From: Jiulongibacter sp024742395 | GTDB lineage: Bacteria; Bacteroidota; Bacteroidia; Cytophagales; Spirosomataceae | DNA length: 64,000 nt | Direction: 5' to 3' | Assembly: GCA_965249455.1 (NCBI GenBank) | Contig: OZ252236.1 | Span: forward strand, 3,906,001 to 3,970,000 | Shown here: one piece after another, positions 34,722 through 45,500 of the stretch | How positions within the stretch are numbered: the stretch's first letter is position 1 | Layout: each line of letters starts with the position of its first letter | Translations under genes and position numbers: made by a program | The notes under the pieces: model-generated | What the model saw: the letters and a program-made list of their open reading frames with translations, nothing else | Told to the model about the DNA's origin: nothing | The model's database searches: none

Positions 34722-35702
34722 CTACTTCAACTCGGCAAATTCCTTTACATCGATATTCACTTTTTGACCCAGAGACAAATCCTCCATAGTAAAGACTTTT
34801 AACTTAAGTTCCTCAATTTGGAGTGTACATTCATTTATGTATCCTCTGTTTAGCAAAGAAATGACCTCTGCCTCAACTTTGCCCTTAGGGCTAAGTTCAA
34901 TATTCTCAGGCCTTATTAATATTTTATTTGTCTTAACTTTCTTACCCAAAAACCTTTTGGCATCTATTTTTGAGACAATTGTATAGTCTCCGGTTAAGCC
35001 AGCTTCATATTCAGTTTTAGGTTCTTTGTAAACGGTAAGCGGGCGACCTTGCTGAGATATTTTCCCTTTTTTAAGAATTGATAGCTCATCAGCTACCCCA
35101 AAAACATCTGAAATATCATGCGTTACAAAAATGCAAGCAATTTCCTCTTCACTTATAATATCTCTTATTTCCTTCTTGAGTCTGTTCTTGTTTTTGTAGT
35201 CAAGATTACTGAAAGGTTCATCTAAGAGCAATAAAGAAGGTTCATCTGCCAAAGCTCTGGCTATAGCAGTTCTCTGTTGTTCTCCTTCTGAAGAATGCCT
35301 AGGCAATTGCTCTGCTACTTTATCCAGCCGGGTAAGCTTCAATAATTTATTGACTCTTTCGTTTTGATAATCTTTATTAAAAAAACGCAGCTCATACGCT
35401 ATATTCTCTCTCAAAGAAATATTTGGAAAAAGGGGGTTGTCCTGCCTGACCATTTTTATTTTAGGGTGCCCCGGAATTAGCTTTTCTGAAGGTGGATCAA
35501 TAGGCTGACCTTCAATCTCTAATTTACCCGAATCTGGATTCAAAAATCCGGCAATGAGCATCAGAAGAGTTGATTTTCCGGAGCCACTTTCTCCCAAAAG
35601 ACCTAGAATTTTATGCGATTCAACTTCTAAACTTATGTTTGAAATAATCCTTTTTCCCTCTAAACTGAAATTCAACTTTTCTACTTCTAGAATCTTCTGC
35701 AC
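34722..35702 (-). CDS. ABC transporter ATP-binding protein with C-terminal TOBE-like domain
   Basis: 326 residues: Walker A GESGSGKST (37-45), Q-loop VRQDNP, signature SSEGEQQRTAIARAL (a departure from LSGGQ), Walker B LLLLDEPFSNLD and switch FVTHD. After the ATPase domain (about residue 235), a TOBE-like beta domain follows (ILIRPENIELSPKGKVEAEVI), as in PotA/FbpC import ATPases. No permease or binding protein gene is adjacent, so it is an orphan subunit with unknown substrate. It is divergent from the NrtR-like gene across a short regulatory region with an inverted repeat. Confidence 0.9.
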   Translation of the reverse strand: MQKILEVEKLNFSLEGKRIISNISLEVESHKILGLLGESGSGKSTLLMLIAGFLNPDSGKLEIEGQPIDPPSEKLIPGHPKIKMVRQDNPLFPNISLRENIAYELRFFNKDYQNERVNKLLKLTRLDKVAEQLPRHSSEGEQQRTAIARALADEPSLLLLDEPFSNLDYKNKNRLKKEIRDIISEEEIACIFVTHDISDVFGVADELSILKKGKISQQGRPLTVYKEPKTEYEAGLTGDYTIVSKIDAKRFLGKKVKTNKILIRPENIELSPKGKVEAEVISLLNRGYINECTLQIEELKLKVFTMEDLSLGQKVNIDVKEFAELK

Positions 35703-35719
35703 TTACTAAAGCTTAAATT

Positions 35720-35742
35720 AATTGTGGTAATTATACGCAATT
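35720..35742. promoter_or_regulatory. Inverted repeat between the divergent ABC and NrtR-like genes
   Basis: AATTGTG (35720-35726) and CGCAATT (35736-35742) form 7-bp arms with one mismatch and a 9-base spacer. The position fits an operator controlling one or both divergent genes. No known consensus was matched with confidence. Confidence 0.4.
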
Positions 35743-35802
35743 CTAATTTCGAAGTCTTAAGTTTAGCTCTAATTGTGTAGAAAAAGACCTGTTTACCACC
35801 CT

Positions 35803-36510
35803 ATGTTAGAATTATACGGCAGACAAACCAAGTGTCTGGTAGCATTAGATTCCATTATTTTCGGTTTTGATGGCGAAAAACTTAAACTCTTATTAGTCAA
35901 GAGAGGAATAGAAGAAAGTAAAGATATTTGGTCATTAATGGGGGGATGGCTTAAAGAAGATGAAAGTCTGGATGAAGCAGCCCATAGAATCCTAAAAGAT
36001 CTTACTGGTTTAGAGAATATATATCTTGAACAATTAACTTCCTTCGGAAAACCTGACAGAGATCCTGTAGAAAGAACTGTTTCAATAACTTATTATGCAT
36101 TAATAAATGTAGCCGATTACGATAATCTTGATTATGGCGACTATCATGCTAAATGGTTTGATTTTGACCAATTACCAGAGCTTCTTTTTGATCATAAAGA
36201 AATGGTAGACAATGCCATTGCCAGATTAAGAAACAAAGCTGCCTTTCATCCGGTTGGCTTTGAACTAATGCCTGAAAAGTTTACCATACCCCAACTTCAA
36301 AAACTGTACGAAGCTATTTTTGATATTGAATTTGATAAGAGAAATTTCAGCAGAAGAATTCTTTCCAGTGGTTTATTAACGAAACTCGATGAAAAACAAA
36401 AAGGCTTTTCAAAGAAAGGGGCCTTTTTATATCAGCTAAATGAAGCTAAAAGTAAAAAGGCCGCCAGTTCTAATCTCTATTTCATTCCCAGTATTGACAG
36501 ACTGGTTTAA
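35803..36510 (+). CDS. NrtR-like Nudix-domain transcriptional regulator
   Basis: 235 residues from the ATG at 35803; a TTG at 35773 is an unlikely alternative. Residues about 8-140 are a Nudix fold (LDSIIFGFDGEKLKLLLVKRG). The Nudix box (about 48-70, GWLKEDESLDEAAHRILKDL) has lost the catalytic REUxEE core (RILKDL instead), so hydrolase activity is unlikely. The C-terminal part (about 155-225, PEKFTIPQLQKLYEAIF and RNFSRRILSSGLL) is the winged helix of the NrtR/AraR-like family, which in Bacteroidetes regulates NAD or sugar genes. It converges with the giant repeat gene with only 3 bp between stops. Confidence 0.9.
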   Translation: MLELYGRQTKCLVALDSIIFGFDGEKLKLLLVKRGIEESKDIWSLMGGWLKEDESLDEAAHRILKDLTGLENIYLEQLTSFGKPDRDPVERTVSITYYALINVADYDNLDYGDYHAKWFDFDQLPELLFDHKEMVDNAIARLRNKAAFHPVGFELMPEKFTIPQLQKLYEAIFDIEFDKRNFSRRILSSGLLTKLDEKQKGFSKKGAFLYQLNEAKSKKAASSNLYFIPSIDRLV

Positions 36511-36513
36511 TTT

Positions 36514-39500
36514 TTAATTCAACTTTTTTAATGTAATTGGAATACAAATTTCCGGTTTACATTCACAAGTTACCTCTGGTACATTGATAACGAAGTCTTT
36601 AGAACATCCCTCTGGGTTATAAACTCTTACGGTGATGTTTTGACCTCCAGAAACATTTGACAGATTTTCTGCAATCAGTCCATTAGCAGGAATTGTTTGC
36701 GGAGTAGCAGAATTTGCATTTCCTTCATCAAAAGTTACTCCATTTGAGTACCAATAGGTATAGCCTGTTGCCATTGGTGTGATTTTAATGCTGCCATCAT
36801 TTCTGGCATTGGCACCATCGCAAGTCGGAGTTTTAACTTCAGTAACTATTTGTGGCAACCCATTTATTGTAACATAAACACTATCGGTAAATACACAACC
36901 TGAAGTACTGCTGATAGTCGCTTTAAACCAACCTTCCAGACCTCTGGAAATATTTTCTATAACCAGACTATCTCCTGTTAGCGTACTATTGGTTGGCAAA
37001 TGCCAGGTTACAGTTTCTCCATCGAATACTTCAAGTACCAGTTTGCTATTTTCGCAAATTTCAATTGAACTAGGTAATTGTTTAACCTGCAAACAATAAA
37101 CCGCTTCATCATCTTCTGAAGGTGTAGATCCGATATTGTCTGGTCTTGAATCAAAATCGTAACCGGTTGTTTCAGTTACTTCAGCAATGTTAACATATCT
37201 CAAATTGCTTGAAGGAATTGCTACTACCACTTCATAAGTCAGATTAATGGACTGTCCCGGATTAACAGTTAGCCCTTGCCAAGTAATGGTATCTCCAGAA
37301 ATGGTTCCTCCAGAATTTATGGCCATAGGACTTACCAATCCGTTTGGCAGGTAATCTTTCACACCTACGAAATAGGCCGTATCTAATCCATCATTTCTTA
37401 AAGTTAAAGTATACATTATCGTGTCTCCTGCCATTGCAAGACTTTGATTTGCAACTTTCGTTAGGCTTAAATCAATTTCCAAATAAGAAATAGTGACAAT
37501 TGCATCGTCGCTTATACCTGTAGCATCTTCAATTAACCTATATTCAATTGGTGATGGCTGGGCCGCCAAGAAAGGATCAGGAGTGAATGTTAATTCACCA
37601 GTTAATTGATTATAAACATAGACCCCTTCTCCAGGAACATTCAAAGTATCCTGAATACCTGGTGTTATTAAGTCTATATCTACAGTGGTTAGTCCTGCTG
37701 TTGCAGTATCTCCATTAGATACTTGATCATTCGTCAATAAGTTAATTACCACTGTCTCTCCCTTAGTATTTTTAAGTTTACTGTCATCTACTGCCACAGG
37801 AGGTTCAGCCACACTAATGGTTTCAACTGCCGAAACTTCAAGTGTATCACCTTCTGATGTACGTGCTTTAGCCGTTGCAGTATTTACTATATCTATACCT
37901 GCAATTATATCCTCTTCTGCCACGATATATTCAGCTGTCCAAATCGCTGTATCACCAGGATAAAGTGTATTAACGATTTCATCAATTCCGTCATCTAAAC
38001 CTGTGGTACTAAACAAGGTAATCGTTCCTAGAGAATTGTAACCTTCATGGATATCACTAATTGCCGTGTTTGACAATGTAGTATTACCAGTATTGATTAC
38101 CTCATAGGTATAGGTCACCGTCTGTCCAATATTTACTTTAGATGTATCATCTGCAGTTTTGGATAATGTCAAACTTGGGCTCAGGCTGATTGGTGTGCTC
38201 GCTGTATCGGTTTGTGGGGTCGGCAGACTGTCTGTCGTTACCACAGCCATGTTTACAAGTGCTTCACCTGCATCAATATCCGCCTGAGTCACCGCATACG
38301 TGATGCTGTACGTCCAGGTTTCTGTCGTATCTAAGATGCCGTTGGCATTGATGCTCTCTGTGACTGCTGAGAGTGTTCCTACCATGCCGTTTGGAAGCGT
38401 ATCGCTAACCACTACGCCGGTCAGACTCGTGTTACCGGTGTTGGTTACCACTATGCTGTAATCAATATCACCTGGAGTGGTGATTGGATTTTGTCCGCCT
38501 ACCTGTGTCTTCACAATCGTCAGACTTGGGCTCAGGCTGATTGGTGTGCTCGCTGTATCGGTTTGTGGGGTCGGCAGACTGTCTGTCGTTACCACAGCCA
38601 TGTTTACAAGTGCTTCACCTGCATCAATATCCGCCTGAGTAACCGCATACGTGATGCTGTACGTCCAGGTTTCTGTCGTATCCAAGATTCCGTTGGCATT
38701 GATGCTCTCTGTGACTGCTGAGAGTGTTCCTACCATGCCGTTTGGAAGCGTATCGCTTACTACTACGCCCGTCAGACTCGTGTTACCGGTGTTGGTTACC
38801 ACAATGCTGTAATCAATATCACCTGGAGTGGTGATTGGATTTTGTCCGCCTACCTGCGTCTTCACAATCGTCAGACTTGGGCTCAGGCTGATTGGCGTGC
38901 TCGCTGTATCGGTTTGTGGGGTCGGCAGACTGTCTGTCGTTACCACAGCCATGTTTACAAGTGCTTCACCTGCATCAATATCCGCCTGAGTCACCGCATA
39001 CGTGATGCTGTACGTCCAGGTTTCTGTCGTATCTAAGATTCCGTTTGAGCTGATGCTCTCTGTGACTGCTGAGAGTGTTCCTACCATGCCGTTTGGAAGC
39101 GTATCGCTTACTACCACGCCGGTCAGACTCGTGTTACCGGTGTTGGTTACCACAATGCTGTAATCAATATCACCTGGAGTGGTGATTGGATTTTGTCCGC
39201 CTACCTGTGTCTTCACAATCGTCAGACTTGGGCTCAGGCTGATTGGTGTGCTCGCTGTATCGGTTTGTGGGGTCGGCAGACTGTCTGTCGTTACCACAGC
39301 CATGTTTACAAGTGCTTCACCTGCATCAATATCCGCCTGAGTCACCGCATACGTGATGCTGTACGTCCAGGTTTCTGTCGTATCTAAGATGCCGTTGGCA
39401 TTGATGCTCTCTGTGACTGCTGAGAGTGTTCCTACCGTGCCGTTTGGAAGCGTATCGCTTACTACTACGCCCGTCAGACTCGTGTTACCGGTGTTGGTTA

Positions 39501-42500
39501 CCACAATGCTGTAATCAATATCACCTGGAGTGGTGATTGGATTTTGTCCGCCTACCTGTGTCTTCACAATCGTCAGACTTGGGCTCAGGCTGATTGGTGT
39601 GCTCGCTGTATCGGTTTGTGGGGTCGGCAGACTGTCTGTCGTTACCACAGCCATGTTTACAAGTGCTTCACCTGCATCAATATCCGCCTGAGTCACCGCA
39701 TACGTGATGCTGTACGTCCAGGTTTCTGTTGTATCTAAGATGCCGTTGGCATTGATGCTCTCTGTGACTGCTGAGAGTGTTCCTACCATGCCGTTTGGAA
39801 GCGTATCGCTTACTACTACGCCCGTCAGACTCGTGTTACCGGTGTTGGTTACCACAATGCTGTAATCAATATCACCTGGAGTGGTGATTGGGTTTTGACC
39901 GCCTGTTTGCGTTTTATTTATGGTCAGACTTGGTGCCTGAGTGATTGGCGTTGCCGCTGTATCGCTCTCCGGTGTTGGCAGCTCGGTTGTCGTCACCACC
40001 GCTGTGTTGACAAGCTCTGCTCCCTTATCAATGTCGGCCTGAGTGACCTCATAGCTGATCGTATAGGTCCATACTTCGTTTGTGTCCAATACATTGTTCG
40101 CAGAGATGCTTTCGCTTACTGCTGATAGTGTTCCTACTGTTCCGTTTGGAAGCGTATCACTCACTACCACGCCCGTCAGGCTTTGGTTACCTGTATTGCT
40201 TACCGTAATCGTATAGTCAATAGCACCTGGAGTAGTGATTGGGTTTTGACCGCCTGTTTGCGTTTTATTTATAGTCAGACTTGGTGCCTGTGTGATTGGC
40301 GTTGCCGCTGTATCGCTCTCCGGTGTTGGTAGCTCGGTTGTCGTCACCACCGCTGTGTTGACAAGCTCTGCTCCCTTATCAATGTCGGCCTGCGTAACAT
40401 CGTAGCTGATCGTGTACGTCCATACTTCGTTGGTGTCCAATACATTGTTCGCAGAGATGCTCTCGCTTACTGCTGATAAAGTACCAATGGTTCCGTTTGG
40501 AAGCGTATCACTCACTACCACGCCTGTCAGGCTTTGATTACCTGTGTTGCTTACCGTAATCGTATAATCGATTGTACCTGGACTTACTACTGGCTTCTGA
40601 CCGCCTGTTTGTGTCTTCACAATCGTTAAGGCTGGTGCCTGTGTGATTGGCGTTGCCGCTGTATCGGTCTCCGGTGTTGGCAGCTCGGTTGTCGTCACCA
40701 CCGCTGTATTGACAAGGTCTGCTCCCTTATCTATATCCGCCTGAGTGACATTGTAAGAGATTGTATACGTCCACACCTCGTTGGTGTCCAATACATTGTT
40801 CGCAGAGATGCTTTCGCTTACTGCTGATAAAGTACCAATGGTTCCGTTTGGAAGTGTATCACTCACTACCACGCCTGTCAGGCTTTGGTTACCTGTATTG
40901 CTTACCACAATCTCATAGCCTAGTGTGCCTGGACTTACTACTGGCTTTTGACCACTTGTTTGTGTCTTCACAATCGTTAAGGCTGGTGCCTGTGTGATTG
41001 GCGTTGCTGCTGTATCGCTCTCCGGTGTCGGTAGCTCAGTTGTCGTCACCACCGCTGTGTTGACTAGGTCTGTTCCCTTATCAATGTCGGCCTGAGTGAC
41101 CTCATAGCTGATCGTGTACGTCCATACTTCGTTGGTGTCCAATACATTGTTCGCAGAGATGCTCTCGCTTACTGCTGATAAAGTACCAATGGTTCCGTTT
41201 GGAAGCGTATCACTCACTACCACGCCTGTCAGGCTTTGGTTACCTGTGTTGCTTACGGTAATCGTATAATCGATTGTACCTGGACTTACTACTGGCTTTT
41301 GACCTGATGTTTGCGTCTTCACAATCGTTAAGGCTGGTGCCTGTGTGATTGGCGTTGCCGCTGTATCGGTCTCCGGTGTTGGCAGCTCGGTTGTCGTCAC
41401 CACCGCTGTGTTGACAAGCTCTGTTCCCTTATCAATGTCGGCCTGAGTGACATTGTAAGAGATTGTATACGTCCACACCTCGTTGGTGTCCAATACATTG
41501 TTCGCAGAGATGCTTTCGCTTACTGCTGATAGTGTCCCTACTGTTCCGTTTGGAAGCGTATCGCTTACCACTACGCCTGTCAGGCTTTGGTTACCTGTGT
41601 TGCTTACCGTAATCGTATAATCGATAGTACCTGGTGTTGTCACAGGGCTCTGACCGCCTGTTTGCGTTTTATTTATGGTCAGACTTGGTGCCTGTGTGAT
41701 TGGCGTTGCCGCTGTATCGCTCTCCGGTGTTGGTAGCTCGGTTGTCGTTACGACCGCTGTGTTGACTAGGTCTGTTCCCTTATCAATGTCGGCCTGCGTG
41801 ACCTCATAAGAGATCGTATAGGTCCATACTTCGTTTGTATCCAGAACATTGTTGGCACTGATGCTTTCGCTTACTGCTGATAGTGTCCCTACTGTTCCGT
41901 TTGGAAGCGTATCGCTTACCACTACGCCTGTCAGGCTTTGGTTACCTGTATTGCTTACCACAATCTCATAGCCTAGTGTACCTGGACTTACTACTGGCTT
42001 TTGACCTGATGTTTGTGTCTTCACAATCGTTAAGGCTGGTGCCTGTGTGATTGGCGTTGCCGCTGTATCGGTCTCCGGTGTCGGCAGCTCGGTTGTCGTC
42101 ACCACCGCTGTGTTGACAAGCTCTGCTCCCTTATCAATGTCGGCCTGCGTAACATCGTAGCTGATCGTATAGGTCCATACTTCGTTTGTATCCAATACAT
42201 TGTTTACAGAGATGCTTTCGCTTGCTGCTGATAGCGTTCCTACTGTACCATTCGGCAAGGTATCGCTTACTACCACGCCTGTCAGGCTTTGGTTACCTGT
42301 GTTGCTTACCACAATCTCATAGCCTAGTGTGCCTGGACTTACTACTGGCTTTTGACCTGATGTTTGTGTCTTCACAATCGTTAAGGCTGGAGCCTGTGTG
42401 ATTGGCGTTGCCGCTGTATCGCTCTCCGGTGTTGGCAGCTCGGTTGTCGTTACGACCGCTGTGTTGACAAGCTCTGTTCCCTTATCAATGTCGGCCTGAG

Positions 42501-45500
42501 TGACCTCATAAGAGATCGTATAGGTCCATACTTCGTTTGTATCCAATACATTGTTCGCAGAGATGCTTTCGCTTACTGCTGATAAAGTACCAATGGTTCC
42601 GTTTGGAAGCGTATCGCTGACCACTACGCCTGTCAGGCTTTGGTTACCTGTATTGCTTACGGTAATCGTATAATCGATTGTACCTGGTGTTGTTACAGGG
42701 TTCTGACCGCCGGTTTGCGTTTTATTTATGGTCAGACTTGGTGCCTGTGTGATTGGCGTTGCCGCTGTATCGGTCTCCGGTGTTGGTAGCTCGGTTGTCG
42801 TCACCACCGCTGTGTTGACAAGCTCTGTTCCCTTATCAATGTCGGCCTGAGTGACCTCATAAGAGATCGTGTAGGTCCATACTTCGTTTGTATCCAGAAC
42901 ATTGTTGGCACTGATGCTTTCGCTTACTGCTGATAGTGTCCCTACTGTTCCGTTTGGAAGCGTATCGCTTACCACTACGCCTGTCAGGCTTTGGTTACCT
43001 GTATTGCTTACCACAATCTCATAGCCTAGTGTGCCTGGACTTACTACTGGCTTTTGACCTGATGTTTGTGTCTTCACAATCGTTAAGGCTGGTGCCTGTG
43101 TGATTGGCGTTGCCGCTGTATCGGTCTCCGGTGTCGGCAGCTCGGTTGTCGTCACCACCGCTGTGTTGACAAGCTCTGCTCCCTTATCAATGTCGGCCTG
43201 CGTAACATCGTAGCTGATCGTATAGGTCCATACTTCGTTTGTATCCAATACATTGTTTACAGAGATGCTTTCGCTTGCTGCTGATAGTGTCCCTACTGTT
43301 CCGTTTGGAAGCGTATCGCTTACCACTACGCCTGTCAGGCTTTGGTTACCTGTATTGCTTACCACAATCTCATAGCCTAGTGTACCTGGACTTACTACTG
43401 GCTTTTGACCTGATGTTTGTGTCTTCACAATCGTTAAGGCTGGTGCCTGTGTGATTGGCGTTGCCGCTGTATCGGTCTCCGGTGTCGGCAGCTCGGTTGT
43501 CGTCACCACCGCTGTGTTGACAAGCTCTGCTCCCTTATCAATGTCGGCCTGCGTAACATCGTAGCTGATCGTATAGGTCCATACTTCGTTTGTATCCAAT
43601 ACATTGTTTACAGAGATGCTTTCGCTTGCTGCTGATAGCGTTCCTACTGTACCATTCGGCAAGGTATCGCTTACTACCACGCCTGTCAGGCTTTGGTTAC
43701 CTGTATTGCTTACCACAATCTCATAGCCTAGTGTACCTGGACTTACTACTGGCTTTTGACCTGATGTTTGTGTCTTCACAATCGTTAAGGCTGGTGCCTG
43801 TGTGATTGGCGTTGCTGCTGTATCGCTCTCCGGTGTCGGTAGCTCAGTTGTCGTCACTACCGCTGTATTGACAAGGTCTGTTCCCTTATCAATGTCGGAC
43901 TGAGTGACCTCATAAGAGATCGTATACGTCCATACTTCGTTGGTGTCCAGTACATTGTTGGCAGAGATGCTCTCGCTTACTGCTGATAAAGTACCAATGG
44001 TTCCGTTTGGAAGTGTATCGCTTACCACCACGCCTGTCAGACTTTGGTTACCTGTATTGCTTACCACAATCTCATAGCCTAGTGTGCCTGGACTTACTAC
44101 TGGCTTTTGACCTGATGTTTGCGTTTTATTTATGGTCAGACTTGGTGCCTGTGTGATTGGCGTTGCCGCTGTATCGCTCTCCGGTGTTGGTAGCTCGGTT
44201 GTCGTCACCACCGCTGTATTGACAAGCTCTGCTCCCTTATCAATGTCGGCCTGAGTGACCTCATAAGAGATCGTATACGTCCATACTTCGTTTGTATCCA
44301 ATACATTGTTTGCAGAGATGCTTTCGCTTACTGCTGATAAAGTACCAATGGTTCCGTTTGGAAGTGTATCGCTTACCACCACGCCTGTCAGACTTTGGTT
44401 ACCTGTGTTGTTTACCGTAATCGTATAATCGATTGTACCTGGTGTTGTCACAGGGTTCTGACCGCCTGTTTGCGTTTTATTTATGGTCAGACTTGGTGCC
44501 TGTGTGATTGGCGTTGCCGCTGTATCGCTCTCCGGTGTTGGCAGCTCGGTTGTCGTCACCACCGCTGTGTTGACAAGGTCTGTTCCCTTATCAATGTCGG
44601 ACTGAGTGACCTCATAAGAGATCGTGTAGGTCCATACTTCGTTTGTATCCAATACATTGTTTGCAGAGATGCTTTCGCTTACTGCTGATAAAGTACCAAT
44701 GGTTCCGTTTGGAAGTGTATCACTCACTACCACGCCTGTCAGGCTTTGGTTACCTGTGTTGTTTACCGTAATCGTATAATCGATTGTACCTGGTGTAGTG
44801 ATTGGGTTTTGACCGCCGGTTTGCGTTTTATTTATGGTCAGACTTGGTGCCTGTGTGATTGGCGTTGCTGCTGTATCGGTCTCCGGTGTCGGTAGCTCAG
44901 TTGTCGTCACCACCGCTGTATTGACAAGCTCTGTTCCCTTATCAATGTCGGACTGAGTGACCTCATAAGAGATCGTATACGTCCATACTTCGTTGGTGTC
45001 CAGTACATTGTTGGCAGAGATGCTCTCGCTTACTGCTGATAAAGTACCAATGGTTCCGTTTGGAAGCGTATCGCTGACCACTACGCCTGTCAGGCTTTGG
45101 TTACCTGTGTTGTTTACCGTAATCGTATAATCGATTGTACCTGGTGTTGTCACAGGGTTCTGACCGCCTGTTTGCGTTTTATTTATGGTCAGACTTGGTG
45201 CCTGTGTGATTGGCGTTGCTGCTGTATCGCTCTCCGGTGTTGGTAGCTCGGTTGTCGTCACCACCGCTGTATTGACAAGCTCTGCTCCCTTATCAATGTC
45301 GGCCTGAGTGACCTCATAAGAGATCGTATACGTCCATACTTCGTTTGTATCCAATACATTGTTTGCAGAGATGCTTTCGCTTACTGCTGATAAAGTACCA
45401 ATGGTTCCGTTTGGAAGTGTATCGCTTACCACCACGCCTGTCAGACTTTGGTTACCTGTGTTGTTTACCGTAATCGTATAATCGATTGTACCTGGTGTTG

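Noticed and set aside
34709..34737. GCCGA...TCGGC inverted repeat between hpt and the ABC gene
   Set aside because: Only 5 bp of stem with a 19-base loop; not a convincing bidirectional terminator.
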